64,000 nucleotides of DNA from Cystobasidiopsis lactophilus (GCA_001599975.1 BCIO01000002.1:2739883-2803882), one strand, 5' to 3'; numbered from the stretch's first letter, positions 24,410 through 35,730 are shown. Program-made: numbers and translations. The notes: a model not told the origin generated them from the sequence alone.

Positions 24410-27255
24410 ATGTCTGCCGAATGTAGGTTTTTGACAGATTCATGCAAAGGGCCTTTTTGCTCAATCCACTCGCCCCCTACAGCCTTCACCTTGTACGTTT
24501 GCCCTGCGCTGCCTTTAGATCTTACGAGGGTCTGACTGCGATATCCGCAACGTACAGCCAGGCTGAGATCACCCAGGTGAGCAGCCCCAGATTCCGGCCT
24601 TTGAACAAGTTTCCAGAAAAATGCTCAACCCGCCTCGCAGCTTCTGGACTTGATCATCAACACTTTCTACTCCAACAAGGAGGTCGCCATCCGTGAAGTG
24701 CGTCCCTTGATCCCTCTATCTAGCCATTGGATAAACTTGGTTAATTGGACGAACACAGTTGATCTCGAACTGCTCGGATGCGCTCGACAAGCTGCGCTAT
24801 GCGTCGCTCACCGACCCCAGCCAGCTCGACACCGGCAAGGACCTCTACATCCGCCTCACCCCCAACAAGGACGGCAAGATCCTCTCCATCCGCGACACCG
24901 GCATTGGCATGACCAAGGCCGACCTCGTCAACAACGTGAGTGGTGCTCCCCCCTACTATCCTTTTGCAAGTAGGATTCGAGCTGAGTTGGTACCCTATTC
25001 ACAGCTCGGTACGATTGCGAAATCCGGCACCAAGGCTTTCATGGAGGCCCTCTCCTCCGGCGCCGACATTTCCATGAGTGCGTGGCGAACCTCACCTTTG
25101 TGCTTTGATTTTCAGAAGTCTAACGATGGGTGCGCGCACAGTCGGCCAGTTCGGTGTCGGCTTCTACTCTGCCTTCTTGATCGCCGACAAGGTGCAGGTC
25201 CGCACCAAGCACAACGACGACGAGCAGTACATCTGGGAGTCGGCCGCCGGCGGCACCTTCACCATCCGCGCCGACGAGGGCGAGCCCCTGGAGCGCGGCA
25301 CCGAGATGCTCCTCCACCTCAAGGACGACCAGCTCGAGTACCTCGAGGAGCGCCGCATCAAGGACATTGTCAAGAAGCACTCCGAGTTCATCTCCTACCC
25401 CATCCAGCTCGTCGTCACCAAGGAGACCGAGAAGGAGGTGCCCGACGAGGACGCCGAGGAGGAGAAGTCCGACTCCAAGATCGAGGAGGTCGACGAGGAG
25501 GCCGAGAAGAAGGTGCGTGGTTGTCAACACCTTTCAGGATGTTGCATACTGACTCATTCCCACAGAAGAAGACCAAGAAGGTCAAGGAGACGACGACCGA
25601 GACCGAGGAGCTCAACAAGACCAAGCCGCTCTGGACGCGCAACCCGCAAGACATCAAGCCGGACGAGTACGCGTCCTTCTACAAGTCGCTCACCAACGAC
25701 TGGGAGGACCACCTGGCCGTCAAGCACTTCTCCGTCGAGGGCCAGCTCGAGTTCAAGGCCATCATCTTCATCCCCAAGCGCGCGCCCTTTGACCTGTTCG
25801 AGACCAAGAAGAAGCGCAACAACATCAAGCTCTACGTCCGCCGCGTCTTCATCATGGACGACTGCGAGGACCTCATCCCCGAGTACCTCAACTTTGTCAA
25901 GGTTTGTCGTCGCTTTTGCCTTGCAGTGCCACCTTCCAAGTCACTCACAAATACTTGAACGCAAACAGGGCATTGTCGACTCGGAGGACCTGCCGCTCAA
26001 CATTTCCCGCGAGACGCTCCAGCAGAACAAGATCTTGAAGGTCATCAAGAAGAACCTGGTCAAGAAGTCGCTCGAGATGATCAGCGAGATCGCCGAGGAC
26101 AAGGACAACTACGCTGTGCGTGTTTCTCCTCACCTCCCCATCATCAGGATGCTGATTGCGCCTTGGGTTGCCGCGCAGAAATTCTACGAGGCCTTCGGCA
26201 AGAACATCAAGCTCGGCATCCACGAGGACTCGACCAACCGGACCAAGCTGGCCGAGTTCCTCCGCTTCAACTCGACCAAGTCGGGCGAGGAGCTCATCTC
26301 CCTCAAGGACTACGTCACCCGCATGCCCGAGATCCAAAAGAACATCTGTGAGTGGCGCATCTCACCCTACTCAACAAGGCCTTTGCTGAGTTAGGCTTGG
26401 TTTCCTCTTGCAGACTACCTCACCGGCGAGAGCCTCAACCAGGTCCGCGACTCGCCCTTCCTCGAGATCTTCAAGAAGAAGGGCTTCGAGGTCCTCCTCA
26501 TGACCGACGCCATCGACGAGTACGCGACCAGCCAGCTCAAGGAGTTCGAGGGCAAGAAGCTCGTGTGCATCTCCAAGGAGGGGCTTGAGCTCGAGGAGAC
26601 GGACGAGGAGAAGGCCAAGAACGAGGCCGACAAGGCCGCCTTCGAGTCGCTCACCAAGGTCATGAAGGACCACCTCGGCGACAAGGTCGAGAAGGTCGTC
26701 ATCTCCCACCTCTTGGCCGAGTCGCCCGCCGTGCTCACCACCGGCCAGTTCGGCTGGTCCTCCAACATGGAGCGCATCATGAAGGCCCAGGCCCTGCGCG
26801 ACTCGAGCATGTCGTCCTACATGCAGTCCAAAAAGACCCTCGAGCTCAACGCCCACCACCCCATCGTCGTCGAGCTCAAGGACAAGGTCACCGAGGACGC
26901 CCAGGACCGCACCGTCCGCGACCTCAGCGTCTTGCTCTACGAGACCGCCCTCCTCACCTCTGGTTTCACCTTGGACCAGCCCCAAAACTTCGCCGACCGC
27001 ATCTACAAGTGAGCCTTCCTTGGCCCCCTTATCTCCTGCGTCGCGTTTTGCTCACCTTCGCGTTCTAGGATGATCTCCCTTGGTCTCGGTCTGTCTGACG
27101 ACTCGCCAGCCGCCGAGGAGGAGGCCGCAGAAGATACCGATATGCCCGCTTTGGAAGAGGCCGGCGCCGCCTCGTCGATGGAGGAGGGTTCGTCGTCTCC
27201 TTCTTGCCCTCGATCTCAACCCAGAACTGACCATGTCCTCACTGCAGTTGACTAA
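24410..27255 (+). CDS. HSP90: Cytosolic HSP90 chaperone
   Basis: ATP-dependent chaperone dimer. Exons: 24410-24422, 24483-24496, 24558-24572, 24641-24697, 24759-24935, 25005-25077, 25142-25512, 25566-25901, 25969-26115, 26179-26347, 26414-27008, 27069-27187 and 27248-27255 (697 aa, normal length). Motifs: [77 protein letters not shown]; the acidic linker; TKPLWTRNP; the NISRETLQQ region; [14 protein letters not shown]; and the C-terminal MEEVD that binds TPR cochaperones. Exons 2 and 3 are only 14 and 15 nt, and the last coding exon 8 nt. MSAESFTLYAEITQ differs from the usual F-x-F-x-AEI by Leu for the second Phe, so the first exons deserve transcript proof. Confidence 0.96.
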
Positions 27256-28103
27256 TTTGATAGCTAGGGGGGCAAGGCCAGGACAGCAACGGCCGCGATA
27301 GAGAGGGGAGGAGGTGGCATTTCTTCACACGCACAGCAGGATTCTTTTAGCACGCTCTCCTCCTCGCTCTTGAAATAGATTCTTCAATACGAGCAACGAG
27401 CTTTGGCATGCCTTTGGAGGTCGGACTGCACCAGTTTTTCGTCGGGTCGCCTTGAAGTCGCCGCCACTTTGGTGCTCGAGGCGTTGCTTCTTTCCTTTCC
27501 TCGATTGAACCGACTTTTTGACCTCCGTGCTGCTTGCTGACTCCTAGCCTTCCTTTTCCCCGGCCGAACACGCGGTCTCCGTCGCTCCTACGCCTCTGAA
27601 AGAGCGGCTGTCGGTGCGCTGTCCTGAATCCAGTCTTAGCGCGACCCGTTTTTCGACCAGTTGGCATTGTTCTTATAGGGAGTTCGCGATTGCCTGTGCT
27701 CTCCTAGAGTCCTACCCTCGCAATTGATTTCGGTGTCTCGTCCGCGTCTGGAGTCTGACTCTGGCGAGCGAGAACCCGTCTGGTGTCGTCTGACATTTCG
27801 AATGGCTCGAGAAAAGGCGACTTCGCTCCTGCCAGCCCGCACTTTCTTGCAGTCCCAACAGAAACCTTGCAGGCTACGTGGTTCAGGCTTTTTACCCTGT
27901 CGTGAACGGTGGACTTGGCTTTCTCTGTTCTCTTTCCGTCTGTCCTTGTCTGGCCGCCTGACCATTCAATTCGACTTCCCGTCTTCTGCACCCCTCGTAT
28001 TCCTTCCAGGTTGACCTGTTGCCATTTTTGTCTTTTAACCCCCTTCCGCCATCTGAAAAGGAGGTGCCCTTGTCGAATTCTGAGCAAATCCCCGTTCAAG
28101 ATA
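27256..28103. other. Intergenic stretch downstream of HSP90
   Basis: 848 bp with no supported gene. Mixed CT-rich sequence with short open frames on both strands and no recognisable motif. It should carry the HSP90 terminator and the promoter of the next gene. Confidence 0.45.
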
Positions 28104-29544
28104 ATGGGACCGAATGTTATCGACCTTACCGATAGCCCGCCTGGGTTTCGCCCTGCAAAGGGCAAGTTGGTCGCAAGCGACTTACATCTCGACGACGGAG
28201 GACTGGCCCCAAAGCTGTTCAGACCAGACAGCAAGGCAAATTTGGCCAGGCCGAAAGAGCCTCTTTTTGTCGCTGGTACCTCAAGAGGCAAGCAGACTTC
28301 TACATGTAGTGCTCACCTCTGACCGCTTGCCAGTAGAGCCCGGTCTGCGCTACGATTGGTAGGTTGCGCAGATGCCAGGCTGCCCGCAAGCTGACGCGCC
28401 TCAAGTTTCATCGTTGCCCTCTCCTACCTCGCATACAGCAGCGTGCCTGACTTGAGTGCCAGACTTCAGCAACCAGAGGGCCTGAACTTCGCAGATTGGC
28501 AAACTGGTCTTACTGTCGACCAGGTCATCCAGATTCTCGACCTCAACTTCCGCGCTCGCTTGGAACCTGCTCTTGGCGACTATCGCTTGGTCGATCTTAA
28601 GCAACCCCCTCTCAAGAATGGATCCCAATTAACAGTCGTCTGGAAGTTGGCGGCCGAGGCGTTCGATAGACATGCGATTTCCCGGATTGCTGTTATCGCT
28701 AGTAAGGAGGCGTGTTATTAGACAGCCTCTACGAGCTCAATGTCTAGTTAGGCTGGATCAGAGAGGACAGTGGCAAGCCAAGAGAGCACACTTTCAACGT
28801 TGAAAAGTGTCTGCACAAGGTTCAAGACCAGTGTCCCTTACACGCCAGCAAGCATGGTTGTCCTGGATTCCACTTTTGGAGCTTCTATAGTATGTATCGG
28901 TCTGTCTTTACAATGGGCGGAAGTGTTGACCTCACCTTTGAACATGCAGGGCGGGAGCCGCAAAAAGAACCGCTCCCCAGGACAAATTTATTCCACGACG
29001 AGACTGCCAAGGTGTTCGAGTACGACTTGGATCGAGCTGCTACCAAGTTTTCCGTCTGGTGGGCGTTTTGGCTGACCAACCCCCTTCTCGTGCACCATGC
29101 CATCTACTCCGAGCATCATGGACCTTTCCCCCACGTCGCGGAGCCACGAAAGCCGAGCAAAGTCTACCTATATCCGCCAGAGCCCTCACACGAATCTCAC
29201 ATCTGGTAGGTTGCTGGGTGCTTGGCTTCTTTCGCTGGAGCTTGGATATTTGTGGCAGCCACCATTGCTCTCTCCATGCATTGCCTTCTTCTTGAATCAT
29301 GCCACGGACCTGTGTTACTAAGAGCAAGCATTCGCCGAAGCGCTTGGTTCATCGACAACGTTCTGCTGCCCAGAGCTTACTGTCATCACAATCGGCGTCA
29401 TATTACAAAAACCTGTTGTTTAAACCTCCACCAAAGTATGCCTGTCACTACAGAGCGATTCTCGAGCCGTCCTCCGAAGGGTATCTCGGCAGCTTGAGGT
29501 TTTTGCGATTCAGAGCCGTCTCGCCTGTTGGCACGCAGAATTAA
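28104..29544 (+). CDS. Unrecognised multi-exon protein with N-terminal SIM-like motif
   Basis: Not recognised. From ATG 28104 the protein opens with NVIDLTDSPP, which looks like a SUMO-interacting motif (hydrophobic core followed by acidic and Ser/Thr residues). Later coding-like blocks on the same strand are about 28410-28700 (VPDLSARLQQPEGLNFADWQ, then DQVIQILDLNF), 28752-28883 (Cys/His-containing CLHKVQDQCPLHASKHGC), about 28947-29207 (FHDETAKVFEYDLDRAATKF) and about 29310-29544 (basic, YYKNLLFKPPPKYACHY). A strong GTATGT donor at 28884 with an acceptor at 28946 fits. The junctions between the other blocks are not settled, one needing a 28-nt intron. The 3' end overlaps the antisense gene at 29448-30018. 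Confidence 0.4.
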
Positions 29545-30018
29545 GAGTCGGTCGATACACACGAGACCGATCAACGCACCATGCCATGACTCGTCACCAC
29601 GCTCAGGGGCGACGTATTTTGGAGTGTTCTCCAGATGAGGGGCCGCCGTTGGCACATTCAGCCATGGCTGTGGATTGGTCTTGTGGCGCCAAGCGACCTT
29701 TGCTCGCCATCAAATCAGGGCTAGACTCCCTCTCTCAGAATCTGGCAACGACCTACATCGGATGCCTTGGCGCCGTTGACCGAGAAGTAGACGCCAATGG
29801 AAAGCACGGTGGCGACACTGGATGATTCGTAAGTCTTTTAGTCATGCTGAGGCTCGTCACGAAGCTTACATGACCACAAGAGGAGCAGCTTCCGGAGCCC
29901 AGAACTTGGTCTTCCAGTAAGTAAAGCCAGAGAGCTGGGGGCGATGGACGGCTGAAGACATGGCCATCTGCTGGTTGATGGGTCGGGTGTAGGTCTTAGG
30001 GAACTTGTAGGCGACCAT
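29448..30018 (-). CDS. Small single-pass protein, probably mitochondrial inner membrane
   Basis: Four exons, 29870-30018, 29757-29817, 29580-29667 and 29448-29524 (124 aa). A basic N-terminus (VAYKFPKTYTRP) precedes one transmembrane helix, AAPLVVIVATVLSIGVYFSV, and a hydrophilic C-terminus ending NRKNLKLPRYPSEDG. Size and layout recall accessory subunits of respiratory complexes such as the NDUFA4/MLRQ type, but I cannot name it. Introns of 52, 89 and 55 nt keep frame. The last exon is antisense to the end of the unrecognised plus-strand gene, so one of the two 3' ends may be wrong. Confidence 0.55.
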
Positions 30019-30420
30019 ATTAATTGGCAGTCAATGGTTGGGACAGGGACAAGAAGAGGCTTATATACGTATAGGTCAAGTCCGGTTATCGCATTTCGGA
30101 CCGCACTGCCTCCAACTCCGTCTCGGACTTCGATGCGGTCTGAACGACTTAGGCGCGGCTTGTAGCGATTCGCTCCTTCTCCGTCCTGGCTTTAGGGCGC
30201 CGCACGAAGATGCGGACGTCGCAGCGGAATTCGCCACCTCGCTTCGACGGAACTTCACTCGCCACTCAACTTCAAGTCTACTGCAATGCATTTTTTAAGC
30301 GTTCGACATCGAATCCCTTTTAACCATAATCTTGACCATGATCCAGGACCTGCAATAAACAAGGAAAATGGTCGGGGCTTCAAGCTTGCTCTTCTCCGAA
30401 CGACCGCCTCAGCGCACAAA
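30019..30420. other. Upstream region of the first TMEM97-like gene
   Basis: 402 bp between the divergent mitochondrial-like gene and the first EXPERA gene. It includes TATATACGTATA at about 30062-30073, an AT-rich palindromic core that could serve either promoter. No coding motif seen. Confidence 0.4.
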
Positions 30421-31364
30421 ATGGCCCGCACCCTGGCTTCTCGCCCTGCTGACCTGCTCTATGTTACCTTCTTAGGGTTTCATGTTGTAGCGTCCTTCCT
30501 AATGTGCGCTCGCTCCTTGCTTCCGCGCATGTTCTCGACTCCCAATTGAAGTTCATTTTGGGCAAATAGCGATTTTCAAGCCTTCTATCCGTCACATCTT
30601 GTGCCCAAAGTTCTAAAGGACTTGCTCGAGTGGTATCTCCTATCCAGTGCAGACCCGTTGGCCCCGCTGGCAGAGAAAGTAGGCTTGTCCCGTGTCCGAA
30701 AGCGCGAAGACGGGAAAGCCTGACCACTGCGTTCCACAGCCAGGTTAGCCGCCTTGGCTAAGCTCAAGATACTAGATACTGATACCGAGTTTGACGTGTA
30801 TCAATCTGACAGAGGGAGCCTGGATGTTCTCCTTCGTCGTATTGGAGCTGGTCTTTCAATTGCCCTGCTCAATCCGTTCGTTCAGTTTCGTTTTTCATCG
30901 CTGAAACACATCTGATTGCCTCTCAGTGGGAATTCGCGGCCTGGTGCAAGACGACGTGAAAATCTATCCGCTGCTGTTGGTTTACGGAGGTGGGTCATTC
31001 GGGGTCGGTCTCTCCGCGGTCTTGAGTGTTCCCCTGGCAGCTGTCGTCACTACTACTCTCTGGGGTGGGTTCTGCCATTTCATCCGGGGCGCACAGACTC
31101 AGGGGATCTGCGCAACAGCTTGCTTCGCTCAGGTTTTCTTCAGCCCGGCCTACTTCACGATGAACTCCGAACAGTTCTTGATGTACATGTCAGGCAGTGC
31201 GTCCATACCCTCAGATTTTCATCAGTTATGTGTACCTGAAGTCTTCGGTGCCGATGGAAGTGGTGCCGTTCGCTGTCTTGCCACTGATCATGACTTTGGA
31301 CTTCTACGGGCGGGTTGCGGCTCGACTGACCGCTGCTCCTGCTTTGTCGAAGAAGTCGCAGTAG
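30421..31364 (+). CDS. TMEM97/EXPERA-domain membrane protein, copy A
   Basis: Four-helix membrane protein of the EXPERA fold (TMEM97/sigma-2 receptor, EBP family), usually in the ER and linked to sterol handling. Exons: 30421-30503, 30570-30678, 30740-30743, 30813-30875, 30927-30989, 31041-31064, 31119-31132 and 31215-31364 (169 aa, the family size). Helix 1 begins RPADLLYVTFLGFHVV. Then come LKDLLEWYLLSSADPL, the signature FVVLELVFQLPC, DDVKIYPLLLVYGAVVTTTL, and a last helix EVVPFAVLPLIMTLDF with a basic tail. The model includes a 4-nt exon (CCAG). An alternative acceptor at 30814 removes that exon and changes only two residues. The neighbour 260 bp downstream is a paralogue with matching exon lengths. 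Confidence 0.8.
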
Positions 31365-31624
31365 AGACCTGGGGGAGCACACCATGAATTTCATACAAAC
31401 CTTTAGTCACGAAATCTCACTTCTGATCGAGCCGGCTTGATCCCGGTCTGCATGCCTTGCCATTTCTTGCTGCCCTCCTTGAGCTGAGTGTAGCGGCTTG
31501 ACCCCTTGTCACTTTGAGAGCATGTGAAATGCTCCCGCGACGGCCTCGCACAGGCCACCCGGGGCCGCCACCTCCGTCTCGAGCTTCGAGCTTCCTCTTC
31601 GCTAGCCACCGCCTTGCTGGCACC

Positions 31625-32465
31625 ATGCCTCGAAGACTCATTGTCCGACCTCTGGATCTGTTCTACGTCCTGTTTCTGGGAGCTCACTGTGCCTGCATGC
31701 TTCTGCTGTACGCCTCTTTGTAACGCCGAGCCCCGGATTTAGTTCGAGTCGGGCGAGTGGGATGCGCAGGGACTTCCAGCAGTTCTATGGCAATCGGGCA
31801 CCGAAGATTCTTAAGGAATGGCTTCATCAGTGGGAGTCCTACAGCGGGGACTTCACGTTCGAACTGGCGAAAACTGTTGGGTCGGGTTCCGCCTCTGCAA
31901 CAAGGTTGCATCGAACTCGTCTTCCTCTTTCCGTGCGCAGTCGGTTCGTTGGCTCTTTCGTAATGCTATAATATGGGCTGATTCAATACAACGCAACAGC
32001 GTGCATCTACAGGTTGATTCGAGATGACCCCAAAGCCTATTTTGTGGTTTTGGCTTACGGCGGTGAGCAGGAGGTCGCCAATCTAGTGACGATTCCTCTC
32101 ATCACCTCCTGCTGTCTTCACTGAAAGTCTGCTTCTCGACCATGATGGTCGGTGAGCTCTTCTGATCAATCCAACTTGCGGCAAACGCTAGGGCTCATTG
32201 ATGAACCCTACTGCCAGCCGTCCTGGCCCACGTCGTCTCCTCATCGGCCGGTCGCTGCCTACCTCAAGAGCACCGCAAGGTGATGATTACGTTCCGTGAG
32301 TAGTTGATCCGCGCTGACCGAGACGTGGCGATTTCTGATGGGTCTCGTGCAGTCCTTCCCTGTGCCCTAATACCCTACGGGATGGCGGTGGACATGTTCA
32401 AGCGCCTCTCGAAACTTGTCGTTACTCCGCCTAGCCTGCTGTTCAAGGGCGAAAAGCTGGAATAG
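31625..32465 (+). CDS. TMEM97/EXPERA-domain membrane protein, copy B (possible frame problem)
   Basis: Tandem paralogue of copy A. Blocks: 31625-31707 (RPLDLFYVLFLGAHCACM), 31770 to about 31875 (LDFQQFYGNRAPKILKEW), about 31890-31950 (GCIELVFLFPC), 32000-32062 (LIRDDPKAYFVVLAYG), 32128-32151, 32218-32295 (AVLAHVVSSSAG) and 32353-32465 (LLPCALIPYGMAVDM, basic tail). Exons of 83, 63 and 24 nt match copy A exactly, while copy A's last two introns differ in place. Between about 31875 and 31890 the frame does not connect: no GT-AG intron of normal size fits. So this copy is either frameshifted (a young pseudogene) or carries a sequencing error. All other parts look intact. Confidence 0.65.
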
Positions 32466-32795
32466 CTCTTAAGCGGGTCGGTGGCGTTCCCTACTACCTC
32501 GAGCTTTACTTTCCTCAGCAAGGCGAAGCTCAAAATGGATTGAAAGGTCTCCAACAGGTCTTAGCGTCAGCTTACAGCTTACCAACCCACGGGCAACGCA
32601 ATGGAACAGGTACCTGCCGAAGCAGACACGTTTGGACAGGCCCTCAACGCGCGAATGTCATGCATAACTCTCTACATGCATTACAGAGTAGAGCCTTTTG
32701 TAATGAGCAGAAAACCACAAGGATAGGAGCAGGGGGATCCCGGCATTGGCGCGTGAAACAGCTTCTTGTTTTCTGCGCCCGGCCAAGCGACAAAG
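32466..32795. other. Spacer between TMEM97-like copy B and RUD3
   Basis: 330 bp with no gene seen; should contain the RUD3 promoter. No repeat or motif stands out. Confidence 0.4.
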
Positions 32796-34502
32796 ATGGA
32801 CGAGCCGGCGTCTGCGTCTGTTCTGTTCTCTGACCCGCCGGCGCCAGCGCCGATCAATGGCACTGCTGGCAATGGGACGAGCCCGCGGATACCGCCGCAG
32901 CTGGAAGCGGGAGGGGAGCCGGGGACTTCAGCAGAGGCAGAGGTGCTTCGGTTGCGGGAGGAGAACTCGAGTTTGCAGGACAAGTACCGGACGCTGGTGG
33001 GCAAGCTGACGACGATGCGCAACACTCTGGGCGACAAGCTCAAGCAGGATGCGGTGCGTCGCCGGCCTGGCATATAGAACCCAGAGCGTGCTCAAGTGGG
33101 CGAACCTCAACGCAGGACGAGCTGGACCGGCGAGCGCAAGAGATCTCCGAGTTGCGCACCGCCAACGCTTCCCTGTCCTTCACTTCAGACACGCTGCGCT
33201 CCGAGCTCGAATCCCTCAACGACGACAACGCGGCGCTGACCTCGGAGCTCAGCCAGCTTCGCAGCCGCGTCTCGTCCGAGTCGATCGAGTCCGAGGTCAC
33301 CTTGCGCGAGGCCCTGCAGGACGTAGAGCAGCTGCGGACGAGGATGGAGGTGCTCGACTTGAGCCTGGCCAAGGAGCGGATGGCCAAAGAGGGCGCCGAG
33401 GCCGACGTGCTCACTCTGACCCGCGACCTCAACCTCGCCCACGCCGAGCTCGTCAAAGTGCAGTCCGAGCTCAAGCAGGAGATGACCTCCACCCGCAACC
33501 TGTCCGCCGTGCTCGAAGAGTTCCAGGCGGCCAAGGACCAGGAGCTGCAAGGCGCATTGGGCGACCTGAGGGAGGAGCTGCAGACCGCCCTAAGGAGCTT
33601 GTCAGACTACAAGAAGCGCTGCGTGGAAGCAGAGGTAAATTATCGTTGCCCCCTTATGGCTCGGAAAGTTTGCTCAAGAAAGCGAACAAAAGGCGCGGGC
33701 CAAGGACTTGGCTTTCGACACTTCCCGCTCGTCCCAGCTCGAAAAGGACAACAAAGACAAGTCGCTGCTCATCGGAAAGCTAAGACACGAGGCCGTCCTC
33801 CTCAACGAGCACCTCACCGAGGCCCTCAAGCGCCTCCGCAACTCATCCAACGACACCTCGGTTGACCGCCGGCTGGTCACCAATGTGCTCTTGACCTTCC
33901 TTACTACTCCGCGCGCCGATTCAAAGCGGTTCGAGATGCTTTCGTTGCTAGCCACGGTTCTGGCCTGGAACGACGAAGAGCGGGAGAAGGCTGGGCTTCA
34001 ACGGACGGGCAACAACAACCCGAACAACAGCGCCTCCTCTTCTGCCGCCGGTGGATCTCTAAGTCCACCCCCAGCTTCATCGAGAGCGCGGCCGAGAGGA
34101 CATTCAAGGACCAAAGCCTCGACCGCCAACTTCGGCGAAAACGAGTCCTTCTCCAACCTCTTTGTCGAGTTCCTCCTCCGCGAATCCACCTCTTCTACTT
34201 CCCCTCCACCTTCTTCACTCTCTACATCTTCCACTACCAGCAGTCAACTCCCGCCTTTGACACTGGGCAACCTACCTCGCATACCGTCGTCTGGCTCAGC
34301 ATCGACTGCGAATGGGGGCGGCGGCTTATTCTCGCCCGATAGATCCACAGCGCCAAGCACTAGGCGACCCTCATTCTCCTCAGTGTCAGCAGTCAGCTCC
34401 ACTGGACCGAGCTCGGTAGCTGGCTCCAGCTCAATAGGGAAACCGTCCTCTGGACCGCCACCGGCAGCTATATCACCGGCAGCATCAGGGTCGGCGGGTT
34501 GA
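32796..34502 (+). CDS. RUD3: Golgi coiled-coil protein RUD3 (GRAB domain; GMAP-210 family)
   Basis: cis-Golgi tether recruited by Arf1. Exons: 32796-33053, 33116-33634 and 33693-34502 (528 aa). After a Pro/Ala-rich start, residues of about 50-300 form long coiled coil (EVLRLREENSSLQDKYRTLV, then LRTANASLSFTSDTLRSEL). The GRIP-related Arf-binding (GRAB) domain follows: VDRRLVTNVLLTFLTTPRAD, then KRFEMLSLLATVLAWNDEER. The tail is Ser/Pro/Gly-rich and low-complexity. Motif order and length fit fungal Rud3. The start is the first ATG after an in-frame stop region. All three exons are whole-codon in length. Confidence 0.88.
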
Positions 34503-34814
34503 GAACAAGGTGGTGGTGCCATGGCAGATCGCGTGTATCTGTTCCCTCCCGCTCCTCGAACACCAAAGAAGAATAGCTTTCCTGTTTCAAGAACACGTCA
34601 CGATTTCCCTCTGTTTGTTTGCATGACAGCATCTCTATATTCCATGCTTCCCCTTTTCGCCTTTGAGTGCTCTTGAGCCAGCGGCAAGCGCCCGAAAATC
34701 TTTGGGGTGGCAAATCAACGGTGGCGGAAAGGGCTAAAGGCGGAGCAAAGGGACAAGCTCAGATCAGATCCTGCGTTGCATAAAAACAGGAAACAAAGCG
34801 CTTACTAGCATGGA
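34503..34814. other. Tail-to-tail spacer after RUD3
   Basis: 312 bp between the convergent stops of RUD3 and the next minus-strand gene. It should hold both terminators; no gene seen. Confidence 0.4.
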
Positions 34815-35348
34815 TTAGAGCAAGGAATAGAGCCTCTCCTGGCGCATCCGTCTGTTGTTCTCGAAAGACTCCTGGATGCCCTTCTTGAGTGCCTCACGTT
34901 CCGCCTGGCGCCGCTCCTCTTCGAACCTCGCCTTCTCAGTTTGCAACCACTCTTGCTGTTCGATGCCCAATCGAACTCTTTTTTTGGGCCGAGGGGATTC
35001 ATGCCTCAACCGTTGCGCCTTGTCAGATTCGTCTGCATCGGCAAGCTGAGGAGCCTGGAGTGGGTGGCTTTCCTGCCGCTTCTCTCCGAACAACAGGGCC
35101 ATTGGGATCCGTTCGAACAGTGGGTTTCGCGTGGTAGGCGTAAAGTCGCGCAGCGCAGCGAGGGCAGCTCTAGCGCTTGCCTCCCGTTGATCCTGAGGCA
35201 GCTGTGCTCGCTCGGCTCTCTGTCGGGACAGCTCTGCCTCCATAAAGTTCCACAGCGAACCTTCGCCCGGGAAGGATGAGATGGTGATCCGGGTGGCAGC
35301 ATCTTCTGCGACTAGGGAGGTGAGGTTGTCGACTGTGGAATGGTCCAT
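34815..35348 (-). CDS. Charged protein with C-terminal coiled coil, unknown function
   Basis: Not recognised. From ATG 35348 it encodes 177 aa. The frame is open further upstream, but without an ATG before 35414, and an upstream exon is possible. The N-terminus (DNLTSLVAEDAATRITISSF) is followed by an Arg/Gln/Ala-rich helix (AELSRQRAERAQ), RNPLFERIPMALLFGE, a basic PRPKKRVR patch that may be a nuclear signal, and a strongly charged terminal coiled coil. Composition suggests a nuclear scaffold or chromatin/RNA complex subunit, but nothing specific is supported. Confidence 0.55.
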   Translation of the reverse strand: MDHSTVDNLTSLVAEDAATRITISSFPGEGSLWNFMEAELSRQRAERAQLPQDQREASARAALAALRDFTPTTRNPLFERIPMALLFGEKRQESHPLQAPQLADADESDKAQRLRHESPRPKKRVRLGIEQQEWLQTEKARFEEERRQAEREALKKGIQESFENNRRMRQERLYSLL

Positions 35349-35730
35349 TGGTTTGGCCTCTCGTGATGGCAAGGTCGGAAAAAACTTGAAGGAGAAGTTG
35401 GTAGGACTGGACAAAGAGAAATCTGAGGGGCGGAAAAGGCGAAGGAGCTCGTGAAATGCGCGCCGGTTCCAACGGTCGCCTAAAGCTCGTTCGAGTCAAA
35501 GCGAAAACGCCGTCTGTTCATGTGTCATCGAGACTTCAATATAAAGCGAAAATTCGCAAGCACAAGAAGAGCTCACAAGGCTGGAGCTTTGGCAAACTCG
35601 GTTCATATCACACACGCCGACCTCATCTTCGCTGGAGAAATGAAGATTCTGGGGCCCTAGAGGCAATCTTTGGCCTCTGATCAGAAGCCAAATCGCTCAG
35701 CGACAGCAGGCATGGGTCTCTTCAAAACGC
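35349..35730. other. Spacer between two minus-strand genes
   Basis: 382 bp between the charged coiled-coil gene and the end of the RMP1-like gene. No gene or repeat seen; it likely holds the promoter of the former and the terminator of the latter. Confidence 0.4.
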
